A stretch of 64,000 nucleotides of DNA from Haemophilus quentini (GTDB taxonomy: Bacteria; Pseudomonadota; Gammaproteobacteria; Enterobacterales; Pasteurellaceae): assembly GCA_001752465.1 (NCBI GenBank), contig MDJB01000059.1:1-64000 (forward strand), in the 5' to 3' direction. The translations under genes were made by a program, and so were the position numbers. Numbering within the stretch: position 1 is the first letter of the stretch; each line of letters starts with the position of its first letter. The notes beneath the pieces are model-generated. The model did no database searches. It was not told the origin of the DNA and worked only from the letters and a program-made list of their open reading frames with translations. Shown here in pieces: positions 49,435 through 57,925 of the stretch.

Positions 49435-50355
49435 ATGAGAAAAACCCTCACGGTTCTCGGTAGTATCAATGCTGATCACGTTATTTCTGTGCCTTACTTT
49501 GCTAAACCCGGTGAAACGCTAACAGGTCAAAATTATCAAATTGCCTATGGTGGCAAAGGTGCCAATCAAGCAGTAGCCGCCGCTCGTTTAGGGGCAAAAG
49601 TAGCTTTCATTAGTTGCATTGGATCAGATAGCATTGGCGAAACAATGAAAAATGCGTTTGCCAAGGAAAGGATTGATACAACCCATATTAGTACCGTTTC
49701 ACAGGAAATGACAGGAATGGCATTTATTCAAGTTGCCCAATCGGGCGAGAACAGTATTGTGCTGGCTAGCGGTGCAAATGCACATTTGGGTGAGATAGTT
49801 GTTCGTCAAAGTGAGGTGCAAATTGCACAATCGGATTGCTTGTTAATGCAATTAGAAACCCCACTTTCTGGTGTGGAGCTGGCTGCTCAAATCGCTAAGA
49901 AAAATGGTGTTAAGGTTATGCTAAATCCTGCTCCAGCGCAGATTTTATCGGACAAATTATTGAGTTTGATTGATATTATTACACCAAATGAAACAGAAGC
50001 TGAAATCTTGACGGGGGTAACGGTAACCGACGAGCAAAGTGCGGTGAAAGCTGCAAGTGTTTTTCACGATAAAGGCATTGAAACCGTAATGATTACCCTT
50101 GGCGCGAAAGGTGTGTTTGTCAGTCGAAAAGGTAAAAGCCGCATCATTAAGGGCTTTTGCGTGCAAGCAATAGATACTACTGCAGCTGGTGATACATTTA
50201 ATGGCGGTTTTGTTACAGCTTTATTGGAAGAAAAATCCTTTGATGAAGCCATTCGTTTTGGTCAAGCTGCCGCTGCGATTAGTGTGACGAAAAAAGGGGC
50301 TCAATCCTCTATTCCAACGCGTCAAGAAACTTTAGATTTTCTTGAATACGCTTAA
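49435..50355 (+). CDS. rbsK: ribokinase
   Basis: 306 residues from the ATG at 49435 (AGGA upstream); upstream codons in the same frame are not family-like. PfkB fold: N-terminal GSINADH, YGGKGANQAVAAARLG at about 38-53, and the ATP/catalytic motif DTTAAGDTFNGGF near 246-258 with the base Asp. It makes ribose 5-phosphate. Its distance from rbsB (97 bp) contains the hairpin above. Confidence 0.97.
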   Translation: MRKTLTVLGSINADHVISVPYFAKPGETLTGQNYQIAYGGKGANQAVAAARLGAKVAFISCIGSDSIGETMKNAFAKERIDTTHISTVSQEMTGMAFIQVAQSGENSIVLASGANAHLGEIVVRQSEVQIAQSDCLLMQLETPLSGVELAAQIAKKNGVKVMLNPAPAQILSDKLLSLIDIITPNETEAEILTGVTVTDEQSAVKAASVFHDKGIETVMITLGAKGVFVSRKGKSRIIKGFCVQAIDTTAAGDTFNGGFVTALLEEKSFDEAIRFGQAAAAISVTKKGAQSSIPTRQETLDFLEYA

Positions 50356-50382
50356 AGTGCGGTGAATTTTTAGGGTGTTTTT

Positions 50383-51387
50383 ATGGCGACAATGAAAGAT
50401 ATTGCACGACTGGCGCAAGTTTCGACTTCCACAGTATCTCACGTCATTAATGGATCTCGTTTTGTTAGCGATGAAATTCATGAGAAAGTGATGCGTATTG
50501 TCGCTGAACTGAATTACACCCCCTCAGCTGTTGCACGAAGTCTTAAGGTGCGCGAAACCAAAACTATCGGGCTACTTGTCACCGCAACAAATAATCCATT
50601 CTTTGCGGAAGTGATGGCAGGCGTGGAACAATATTGTCAGCAGCATCAATATAATCTTATTATTGCCACCACTGGTGGCGATGCCAAACGCCTACAACAA
50701 AATCTGCAAACTCTAATGCACAAACAAGTGGATGGTTTGCTTTTGATGTGTGGTGATAGCCGTTTTCAGGCTGATATAGAGTTAGCCATTTCGCTGCCAC
50801 TCGTTGTGATGGACTGGTGGTTTACTGAGTTAAATGCAGATAAAATACTCGAAAATTCAGCACTTGGCGGCTATTTGGCGACAAAAGCATTAATCGATGC
50901 AGGACATCGTAAAATTGGCATTATTACGGGAAATCTCAAAAAATCTGTCGCACAAAATCGTTTGCAAGGTTATAAAAATGCGCTGTCGGAAGCAAAAATT
51001 GCGTTAAATCCTCATTGGATTGTCGAAAGTCATTTTGACTTTGAAGGCGGTGTACTTGGCATACAATCTTTACTTACTCAATCCTCACGTCCAACAGCAG
51101 TTTTTTGTTGTAGTGATACTATTGCTGTTGGTGCATACCAAGCTATTCAGCAACAAGGCTTACGTATTCCGCAAGATCTTTCAATTATGGGCTATGATGA
51201 CATTGAATTGGCTCGTTATCTCTCGCCTCCTCTCTCCACCATTTGCCAACCGAAAGCTGAACTTGGCAAACTTGCTGTAGAAGCACTATTGCAACGAATT
51301 AAAAATCCTAATGAAAATTACCGCACTTTAGTGTTAGAGCCGACCTGTATTTTGAGAGGATCAATTTCTACCCCTTCAAACATATAA
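50383..51387 (+). CDS. rbsR: ribose operon repressor, LacI family
   Basis: 334 residues. N-terminal LacI helix-turn-helix ([20 protein letters not shown]) with hinge helix, then a ribose-binding-like effector core. It is the last gene of the locus, 27 bp after rbsK, and the likely ligand of the palindrome at 45503-45522. Confidence 0.95.
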   Translation: MATMKDIARLAQVSTSTVSHVINGSRFVSDEIHEKVMRIVAELNYTPSAVARSLKVRETKTIGLLVTATNNPFFAEVMAGVEQYCQQHQYNLIIATTGGDAKRLQQNLQTLMHKQVDGLLLMCGDSRFQADIELAISLPLVVMDWWFTELNADKILENSALGGYLATKALIDAGHRKIGIITGNLKKSVAQNRLQGYKNALSEAKIALNPHWIVESHFDFEGGVLGIQSLLTQSSRPTAVFCCSDTIAVGAYQAIQQQGLRIPQDLSIMGYDDIELARYLSPPLSTICQPKAELGKLAVEALLQRIKNPNENYRTLVLEPTCILRGSISTPSNI

Positions 51388-51426
51388 ATAAAATAAGAAT
51401 AACTCAATTTCCTTATTGCTATTTTC

Positions 51427-51457
51427 AAAAAAACTGCTATTTTCTTGCGGTTTTTTT
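51427..51457 (+). terminator. rbs operon terminator
   Basis: AAAAAACTGC (from 51428) pairs with GCGGTTTTTT (from 51447), with one G-U pair, ending in seven Ts. 40 bp after rbsR. Confidence 0.65.
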
Positions 51458-51496
51458 GTTTATTTAACCCACTGTTTAATTTAGGAATAAAATCTT

Positions 51497-52048
51497 ATGG
51501 AAGAAAACAAACCTGTTGATCCTTATGCGAAATATAACGAACAATCGAATATTATCGCGAAAATAATTTTTGCGAGTCGCTGGTTGCAAGTGCCGATTTA
51601 TTTGGGCTTGATTGTAACCCTTGCAATCTACTCTTATAAGTTTATTAAAGGCTTATGGGAGTTAGTGATTAATGTAAATGATATGGATTCCAACACAATT
51701 ATGTTAGGCGTGTTGAATTTAATTGATGTTGTGATGATCGCAAACTTGCTGGTGATGGTGACTATCGGTGGCTATGAAATTTTCGTTTCTAAATTGCGTA
51801 CGCGTAATCACCCCGATCAACCTGAATGGATGAGCCATGTAAATGCAACTGTGTTGAAAGTTAAACTTTCTATGTCTATTATCGGCATTTCATCTATCCA
51901 TATGCTGCAAACCTTTGTGAATGCAAGCAATATGCCAGAAAAAACGATGATGTGGCAGTTATTGTTGCACTTGGGCTTTTTAGTATCGGCGATTGCTTTA
52001 GCTTATACGGACAAAATTTTGTATAGCACGAGCCATAAAACGCATTAA
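51497..52048 (+). CDS. UPF0114/YqhA family membrane protein
   Basis: 183 residues with four hydrophobic segments (about 31-49, 68-90, 120-140 and 148-165). It matches the UPF0114 (YqhA, TIGR00645) family in length and in the [14 protein letters not shown] and [22 protein letters not shown] segments. The function is not established. AGGA precedes the ATG. Single gene. Confidence 0.85.
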   Translation: MEENKPVDPYAKYNEQSNIIAKIIFASRWLQVPIYLGLIVTLAIYSYKFIKGLWELVINVNDMDSNTIMLGVLNLIDVVMIANLLVMVTIGGYEIFVSKLRTRNHPDQPEWMSHVNATVLKVKLSMSIIGISSIHMLQTFVNASNMPEKTMMWQLLLHLGFLVSAIALAYTDKILYSTSHKTH

Positions 52049-52082
52049 AAATTTACCGCACTTTAACGTCATGATTAAATAT

Positions 52083-52112
52083 AAAACGCCGTTCATTATT
52101 GAACGGCGTTTT
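52083..52112. terminator. shared terminator of the UPF0114 gene and tyrP
   Basis: 13-bp perfect stem (52083-52095 with 52100-52112), 4-base loop, with AAAA and TTTT ends that serve both strands. Confidence 0.9.
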
Positions 52113-52156
52113 GCTTTATGGAGATCAAGAAGTGCGGTGGATTTTCACTTTGTTTT

Positions 52157-53359
52157 TTAACCCACAACAAATGGCAAGTAACCCGTACGAATCGCAAATG
52201 GAATAGATGTAATGATTACGCCTAATACCAATACGATAATTAAAGTCAGATTTCCTCCCCATACTTTGTATGGCAAATTGGTGTAAGCTCGACGAGCTTT
52301 CCAAACGAGGCTAACTGGCAATACTACGGCATAGAATGCAAACATTTGGCCTGCGTAGCCTAGTGCTAAAATAAAACCTTCAGGATAGAAAAGCGCAAAG
52401 ACGAGTGGTGGAATGAACGTCATTAAGCCAAGTGAGATACGCCCTGCAGAAATATTAAAAGATCGTTTTAATAAATCTTCGATACATTCCAACAAGCCAA
52501 GCCCTACGCCTAAGAAAGAAGTAACCAGCGCCAAAGTTGAGAATAATTTTACTGCCCCAGCAATGACATTACTACCAGTGATAGCTAGTGTTGCTTTTAC
52601 TAAGCCATTTAAGGTCGCATCTTCTTTTAAGATTTGTAAAAACTCATTTTGTGTGAGTAAGCCGTGCGTCGACATTTGCCACAAAATATAAGCGCAAAGG
52701 GTAATTGCTGAACCTGCCAAAATAGAAATGCGTAATGCTTTTACGTTGCCGTCTAAGTATTTATTTAAACTTGGAATCGAGCCGTGGAAACCAAATGCTG
52801 TGAAAAATACAGGGCTTGCAGAGATAATTAAAGCGTTATCAATTGGTGTCGCCATTAAGTTATCAAATTTGATTTCTGGCAACATTAAGCTTAACACCAC
52901 GGCAAAGGCCGCAAGCATTACAAAAAATAACACGCGATTAATTTTATCTACGCTATGTGTACCGATGACGATAAATGAACCGAAAATTACGGTAAATAAT
53001 AAGATGCTAACTTTATCGCCAAAACTTTCTGGTAATAAATCTTTTAGTAGTGAACCGCCACCGCTGACATAGGCGGCAATTAATGCGTATAAGAAAATAA
53101 TTAGCACTGCCGTGGCAATAATGCGTCCTGTTTTACCAAAATATTGTTCAGCGAGTGTACCGATACCCGCATCACTTTCCGCAGTTTGATAGAGTTCAAC
53201 GAATAAAAGTGCGCTAAAAGTTAATAATGCCCAAAGCCCTAATAATAAGACTAAAGTAAAGCCGAATCCGATGCCGGCGGAAGTGAGTGGCATAGCCAAC
53301 ATTCCCGCTCCAATCATCGTACCAGCAACAAGAAGTGTGCTGCCTACAGTTTTGTTCAT
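52157..53359 (-). CDS. tyrP: tyrosine-specific transport protein (aromatic amino acid permease)
   Basis: 400 residues, eleven predicted helices, HAAAP family. The N-terminal GTMIGAGMLAMPL and the FGFHGSIPSLNKYL segment near 201-214 are signatures of TyrP/Mtr/TnaB carriers. Tyrosine is favoured by two tandem TyrR boxes just upstream. It imports the amino acid with protons. Confidence 0.9.
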   Translation of the reverse strand: MNKTVGSTLLVAGTMIGAGMLAMPLTSAGIGFGFTLVLLLGLWALLTFSALLFVELYQTAESDAGIGTLAEQYFGKTGRIIATAVLIIFLYALIAAYVSGGGSLLKDLLPESFGDKVSILLFTVIFGSFIVIGTHSVDKINRVLFFVMLAAFAVVLSLMLPEIKFDNLMATPIDNALIISASPVFFTAFGFHGSIPSLNKYLDGNVKALRISILAGSAITLCAYILWQMSTHGLLTQNEFLQILKEDATLNGLVKATLAITGSNVIAGAVKLFSTLALVTSFLGVGLGLLECIEDLLKRSFNISAGRISLGLMTFIPPLVFALFYPEGFILALGYAGQMFAFYAVVLPVSLVWKARRAYTNLPYKVWGGNLTLIIVLVLGVIITSIPFAIRTGYLPFVVG

Positions 53360-53375
53360 GTTTGCTTCCTTATTG

Positions 53376-53393
53376 TGTAATAATAAATTTACG
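53376..53393 (-). promoter_or_regulatory. TyrR box 1 (proximal) of tyrP
   Basis: TGTAAT-N6-TTTACG matches 10 of 12 bases of the TyrR consensus TGTAAA-N6-TTTACA. It is 17 bp upstream of the start codon, positioned to block initiation. Confidence 0.6.
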
Positions 53394-53398
53394 GCGAT

Positions 53399-53416
53399 TG
53401 TATTTTAAAATTTACA
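53399..53416 (-). promoter_or_regulatory. TyrR box 2 (distal) of tyrP
   Basis: TGTATT-N6-TTTACA, 10 of 12 bases of the consensus. Its centre is 23 bp from that of box 1, the spacing of paired TyrR boxes in enterobacterial tyrP. Confidence 0.65.
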
Positions 53417-53540
53417 CCGTGTAAACAACAGAATACAAAATATCTTTATTATTTACCGCACTTTTCTTTTCCCTTTCTGTGTTCATCTCGTTACAATACT
53501 TGGCGAATCAACTAAGATAAAACTAAAAATAGGAGAGCTT

Positions 53541-54404
53541 ATGATTTACAGTATGACCGCCTTTGCACGCCTTGAAGTGAAAAAAGATTGGGGCAATGCA
53601 GTATGGGAAATTCGTTCCGTTAATCAACGTTATTTAGAAAACTTTTTCCGTTTGCCCGAGCAATTTCGCGGATTAGAAAACACGTTGCGTGAGAAACTTC
53701 GTCAAAGTCTTACTCGCGGTAAAATTGAATGTTCTTTGCGCATTGAAACTAAAAAACAAACAAATGCCGAATTGAATTTAAATAAAGAGCTTGCGAATCA
53801 AGTGATTCAGTCTTTGCAATGGATTAAAACTCAAGCTGGAGAAGGTGAAATTAATTTGACAGACGTGTTGCGTTACCCTGGTGTGGTGGAAGCGCAAGAG
53901 CAAGACTTAGATGCGATTAGTCAAGATTTGTTGACAGCCTTTGATGATTTACTGACAGATTTTATTGCAATGCGTGGTCGTGAAGGCGAAAAACTGAACG
54001 ATATTATTCAACAACGCTTAGATGCTATTGCCGTGGAAGCGGATAAAGTGCGGTCACAAATGCCGACAGTTTTGCAATGGCAACGTGAACGTTTATTGCA
54101 ACGTTTTGAAGATGCTCAAATCAATCTTGATCCGCAACGTGTGGAACAAGAAATGATTTTACTCGCTCAACGCGTTGATGTGGCGGAAGAGCTCGATCGT
54201 TTACAAATGCACGTGAAAGAAACCACGAATATTTTGAAAAAAGGCGGCGCAGTTGGTCGTAAATTAGATTTTATGATGCAAGAATTGAATCGTGAATCGA
54301 ATACCCTTGCGTCCAAATCCATTAATGCAGATATCACGGCTTCTGCGGTTGAGCTAAAAGTGCTTATAGAACAAATGCGTGAGCAAATCCAGAATTTAGA
54401 ATAG
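53541..54404 (+). CDS. yicC: YicC/YloC family endoribonuclease
   Basis: 287 residues, full family length. N-terminal YicC domain (SMTAFAR, WEIRSVNQRYLE) and C-terminal DUF1732 with FMMQELNRESNTLASKS. YicC has been shown elsewhere to be an RNase; cellular targets here are unknown. AGGAGAG precedes the ATG. A TACAAT at 53492-53497 may be the -10 box. ygfZ follows after 9 bp. Confidence 0.92.
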   Translation: MIYSMTAFARLEVKKDWGNAVWEIRSVNQRYLENFFRLPEQFRGLENTLREKLRQSLTRGKIECSLRIETKKQTNAELNLNKELANQVIQSLQWIKTQAGEGEINLTDVLRYPGVVEAQEQDLDAISQDLLTAFDDLLTDFIAMRGREGEKLNDIIQQRLDAIAVEADKVRSQMPTVLQWQRERLLQRFEDAQINLDPQRVEQEMILLAQRVDVAEELDRLQMHVKETTNILKKGGAVGRKLDFMMQELNRESNTLASKSINADITASAVELKVLIEQMREQIQNLE

Positions 54405-54413
54405 GAAAGTAGA

Positions 54414-55256
54414 ATGTCTCAATTTATTTCTCTTACTCAATATCAACTGATTGAGGCGCATGGTGCGGATGCAGAAAAATATTTGCAAGGGCAGTTAACG
54501 ACGGATGTTGTGCGATTAGCAAGTGGAGCAACAACACTTACGGCTCACTGCGATCCAAAAGGTAAAATGAATGCAATTTACCGTTTGTTTAAAGTAAGTA
54601 GTGAACAATTCTTTTTGCTGATTAAGAAAGATCTATTGCCAAGTGGGCTAGATGCCTTGAAAAAATATGCGGTATTTTCCAAAGTGAGTTTTGATTTACG
54701 TGATTGGCAAATCATCGGCTTAATAGGTGAAAAATGTGGAAAAATCACACCGCATTTTTCATTGGAAATTGATGGGATACGTTCAATTTTATTGAATGAA
54801 ACTGAATTACCTGTGAATTTTAATGGCGATGAAAAAATTTGGGATATAGCCGATATTCAAGCGGGATTGCCAAATTTAAGTCCGCAAACGCAAAATGAAT
54901 TTATCCCACAGGTTCTAAATTTACAAGTTATTGAGCAAGCCATTTCTTTTACCAAAGGTTGCTATATTGGACAAGAAACGGTAGCTCGTGCGAAATATCG
55001 TGGTGCGAATAAACGCGCAATGTTTATCTTTAAAACGCAAACCCAGCAGGAAGCGGAAATTGGCAGTGAAATCGAAATGCAGATTGAATCCAATTGGCGA
55101 AAAACAGGCACGATTACAAGTGCGGTCAATTTAGACGGTGTTTTATGGTTGCAAGTTGTGATGAATAATGACATTGATTCAGAACAACAATTTAGATTGC
55201 TGAATAGTGAAATATTGTTAGAGCGAGTGCAGTTACCTTATTCGATTACTGAATAA
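54414..55256 (+). CDS. ygfZ: folate-binding iron-sulfur cluster protein YgfZ
   Basis: 280 residues. A GcvT-like fold with the YgfZ signature KGCYIGQETVAR at about 180-191, which holds the essential cysteine. It supports repair or assembly of certain iron-sulfur enzymes such as MiaB-type proteins. Co-transcribed with yicC. Confidence 0.93.
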   Translation: MSQFISLTQYQLIEAHGADAEKYLQGQLTTDVVRLASGATTLTAHCDPKGKMNAIYRLFKVSSEQFFLLIKKDLLPSGLDALKKYAVFSKVSFDLRDWQIIGLIGEKCGKITPHFSLEIDGIRSILLNETELPVNFNGDEKIWDIADIQAGLPNLSPQTQNEFIPQVLNLQVIEQAISFTKGCYIGQETVARAKYRGANKRAMFIFKTQTQQEAEIGSEIEMQIESNWRKTGTITSAVNLDGVLWLQVVMNNDIDSEQQFRLLNSEILLERVQLPYSITE

Positions 55257-55291
55257 TAACAATCCGCAGGTTTTACCTGTGGATTGTTATT
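55255..55291. terminator. shared terminator of ygfZ and xerC
   Basis: Long stem AATAACAATCC.CAGG with CCTG.GGATTGTTATT around a 5-base loop. It serves convergent genes and overlaps the last codons of xerC. Confidence 0.8.
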
Positions 55292-56174
55292 TCTTACGTT
55301 TCGCTCTTGGATGAGCTTGATCGTACACTTCCGCCAGATGTTGAAAATTTAAGTGAGTATAAATTTGAGTGGTGGACAGGTTGCTATGCCCAAGCAATTC
55401 TTGCACGGCGCGTAAATCTGAACTGGCTTCCAACATATGCGTCGCAAAAGAATGACGTAATTTGTGCGGATTAAGATGGCTATTTAAGCCTTGACGAATG
55501 CCCCAAGTTTCCAAACGTTTTTGAATCGCTCGATGAGAAATACGATTTCCAAGCTGGCTAACAAATAATGCCTCATCTTTTGGGTTAAATAATGTCCGCA
55601 CTTTTAACCATTCTTGAATGGCATGCGAAGCGTAACGCCCAAACGGCACCACACGCTCTTTGTTGCCTTTCCCAATAACACGCACTTCCCGCACTCGGGT
55701 ATTAATGCTGTTTAAATCTAAGCCTTGTAATTCAGATAAACGTAAACCTGAACTATACATTAATTCCAAAATAGCACGATCACGAATATCAATTGGCTCC
55801 TTGCTATCGTTGGCAAGCAACTGTTGAACTTGCTCGCCATCCATATTTTTCGGTAAATGCTTGCCTTGTTTCGGTGCAGAAATGCCGGTGGCGGAATTCA
55901 CTTTCAATTCGCCTTGTTGCACCAAAAAACTGAGAAATCGACGCAATGCCGATAAACGCAAAGCCAAGCTTTTTTCTTTTAAGCCTTGTTTTTTGCTTTC
56001 CGCCAAAATAAACCGCACCACGCTGGGTGTTACTTGTGCCCAAGCATGAATATCTTGTTGTGCTAAGATTTTGATGATGGCATCAAGTTGATGTTGATAA
56101 TTGGTAAGCGTGTGAGGGCTCATTTGGCGTTCAATCCGCAAATAATCCCAATAACGATTTAACGCTGTTAGCAT
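55287..56174 (-). CDS. xerC: tyrosine recombinase XerC
   Basis: 295 residues. With XerD it resolves chromosome dimers at dif. All catalytic residues are present: Arg145 (SSGLRLSEL), Lys169, His237, Arg240 ([10 protein letters not shown]), His263 ([11 protein letters not shown]) and the nucleophile Tyr272. N-terminal SAM-like DNA-binding domain. The start shares a base with the upstream GNAT stop (TAATG). Confidence 0.96.
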   Translation of the reverse strand: MLTALNRYWDYLRIERQMSPHTLTNYQHQLDAIIKILAQQDIHAWAQVTPSVVRFILAESKKQGLKEKSLALRLSALRRFLSFLVQQGELKVNSATGISAPKQGKHLPKNMDGEQVQQLLANDSKEPIDIRDRAILELMYSSGLRLSELQGLDLNSINTRVREVRVIGKGNKERVVPFGRYASHAIQEWLKVRTLFNPKDEALFVSQLGNRISHRAIQKRLETWGIRQGLNSHLNPHKLRHSFATHMLEASSDLRAVQELLGHSNLSTTQIYTHLNFQHLAEVYDQAHPRAKRKK

Positions 56175-56608
56175 TACAGACTCAATTCAAATAAACGTTC
56201 TTTCGGGTTCAATTTAAACCCTTCCGATTCCAACATTGAATATTGATTTTGCGCTAATTCTGCAACTAAACGATTTGATTGCGTGAAATGCACAAAGTCT
56301 TTTGCTTTAGAAATCAACGCCTCATAAATTTCTGTTTGTTGAGCATGTTCCAACACAAAAATATCGGTGATTTGCCAATAGCGTTGTAATTGTAAAGAAG
56401 AAAGGCGAGGGAAAAGCTGCACAAAGCCGATAGCCTTTTCATTTTCGTCCACCGCAATAAAAAACAGGCTTTCATTAAAACGCATGCGATTAGTTAAAAA
56501 AGCCAAGGTGCGTTCTGGATTCTCTGCTTGTCCATAGGCTTGGCGATAGGCTTCAAAAAGAGGAAGAAGCACGTCAATATTCCATTGTTCAGCTTTGAAA
56601 AGTTTCAT
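56174..56608 (-). CDS. GNAT family acetyltransferase
   Basis: 144 residues. A compact GNAT fold: [18 protein letters not shown] gives the central strands and [18 protein letters not shown] stands where the acetyl-CoA loop and helix lie. The usual Q/RxxGxG/A is poorly kept. Substrate unknown. Translationally coupled to xerC. Confidence 0.75.
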   Translation of the reverse strand: MKLFKAEQWNIDVLLPLFEAYRQAYGQAENPERTLAFLTNRMRFNESLFFIAVDENEKAIGFVQLFPRLSSLQLQRYWQITDIFVLEHAQQTEIYEALISKAKDFVHFTQSNRLVAELAQNQYSMLESEGFKLNPKERLFELSL

Positions 56609-56728
56609 AATTGGTTATTTTTTATTGGTTCCATACAGGTAATTGTAGCTTTTTAGCACAAGATAATCATCTTTCTATGAGAATTTTTTTAATTTTATGA
56701 TCTTCTGCAAAGAATCGTGGCGAAATTT

Positions 56729-56737
56729 TGGTATAGT
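56729..56737 (+). promoter_or_regulatory. tpiA extended -10 promoter candidate
   Basis: TGGTATAGT, an extended -10 box (TGn before TATAGT), 37 bp before the start codon. No clear -35 box. Confidence 0.45.
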
Positions 56738-56773
56738 AGGCGAGTTAATTTTATCAACTATGGAGAAACAAAA

Positions 56774-57565
56774 ATGGCACGTCGTCCTTTAGTTATGGGT
56801 AACTGGAAATTAAACGGTTCCAAAGCGTTCACCAAAGAATTAATCGAAGGATTAAAAGCAGAATTACATGATGTAACAGGTTGTGATGTAGCAATTGCCC
56901 CCCCCGTTATGTATTTAGGTACGGCTGAAGAAGCACTTTCTGGTTGTGGTTGCAGCTGTGGCGGTAAAAGTGTGGTTCAATTAGGTGCACAAAACGTAGA
57001 TGTGAACGTAAAAGGCGCATTTACTGGTGATATTTCTAGCGAAATGTTAAAAGATTTCGGCGCAAAATATATCATTATTGGTCACTCTGAACGCCGCACT
57101 TATCATAAAGAAAGCGACGAATTCGTAGCGAAAAAATTCGCCGCACTTAAAGAAGCAGGCTTAGTGCCAGTATTATGTATCGGTGAATCTGAAGCAGAAA
57201 ACGAAGCAGGCAAAACAGAAGAAGTGTGTGCGCGTCAAATTGATGCGGTAATCAATGCATTAGGTGTTGAAGCATTCAACGGTGCAGTGATCGCATACGA
57301 ACCAATCTGGGCGATCGGTACTGGTAAATCTGCGACTCCAGCACAAGCGCAAGCTGTTCACGCATTTATCCGCGGTCACATCGCTGCGAAATCACAAGCT
57401 GTGGCAGACCAAGTGATTATTCAATACGGCGGTTCTGTAAATGATGCAAATGCAGCTGAATTATTTACTCAGCCAGACATCGACGGCGCATTAGTGGGTG
57501 GCGCATCATTAAAAGCCCCAGCATTTGCAGTAATTGTAAAAGCAGCGGCAGCAGCAAAAAATTAA
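56774..57565 (+). CDS. tpiA: triosephosphate isomerase
   Basis: 263 residues from the ATG at 56774 (GGAG upstream). It interconverts dihydroxyacetone phosphate and glyceraldehyde 3-phosphate. Catalytic Lys12 (GNWKLNG), His104 (GHSERR) and Glu176 ([10 protein letters not shown]) are in place. Residues 57-64 form a short cysteine-rich loop (GCGCSCGG) that most triosephosphate isomerases lack; I recall it as a Haemophilus feature. Confidence 0.97.
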   Translation: MARRPLVMGNWKLNGSKAFTKELIEGLKAELHDVTGCDVAIAPPVMYLGTAEEALSGCGCSCGGKSVVQLGAQNVDVNVKGAFTGDISSEMLKDFGAKYIIIGHSERRTYHKESDEFVAKKFAALKEAGLVPVLCIGESEAENEAGKTEEVCARQIDAVINALGVEAFNGAVIAYEPIWAIGTGKSATPAQAQAVHAFIRGHIAAKSQAVADQVIIQYGGSVNDANAAELFTQPDIDGALVGGASLKAPAFAVIVKAAAAAKN

Positions 57566-57627
57566 TTTTCAGTTAATTAAAAGTGCGGTAAAAATCAGCC
57601 GCGCCTAAAAACCTAGATTATTTACTT

Positions 57628-57666
57628 AAGGACTGACGAGCATATTGTATTAGACTCAGTCCTTTT
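57628..57666 (+). terminator. tpiA terminator
   Basis: AAGGACTGA (57628-57636) pairs with TCAGTCCTT (57656-57664), ending in TTTT. It lies 62 bp after the stop. Confidence 0.7.
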
Positions 57667-57893
57667 AATTTCAGTTGAATTCATCGACAATTCCCCCACC
57701 AAATAATCCCTTACTATATCAACTATCTTCTCTCTACGGTTAAATAGCCAGCCATAAAACATCCCGTTTTAATCGTTCAAAGAAACTTTCCATTGCTTCA
57801 TTAGCGAATATTTTTATAGCTACATTATCTGACTATAATAAAATCTGCACCTCAATTATTGGTAATTTAGTCCAACTTTTGAGGTGCAGATTA
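57667..57893 (-). mobile_element. degenerate IS3-family insertion sequence remnant
   Basis: Minus-strand translation near 57811 gives IFANEAMESFFERLKRD, the DNAxMESFF-type motif at the end of IS3-family transposases (the Glu of DDE). The reading then shifts frame into FYGWLFNRREKIVDIVRDY. At 57862-57892 lies a terminal-like sequence (AATCTGCACCTCAAAAGTTGG on the minus strand, resembling IS3-group ends). Most of the element is missing. With the tpiA terminator it fills the tpiA-hgp gap. Confidence 0.7.
57842..57892 (-). terminator. inverted repeat that may terminate hgp
   Basis: A perfect 14-bp inverted repeat, AATCTGCACCTCAA (57842-57855) and TTGAGGTGCAGATT (57879-57892), followed by TTTATTATA on the minus strand. 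It lies 33 bp beyond the hgp stop. It appears to be made from the IS end. Confidence 0.5.
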
Positions 57894-57925
57894 TTTTCTC
57901 CGCACTTTTATGCTTTTAGATACAA

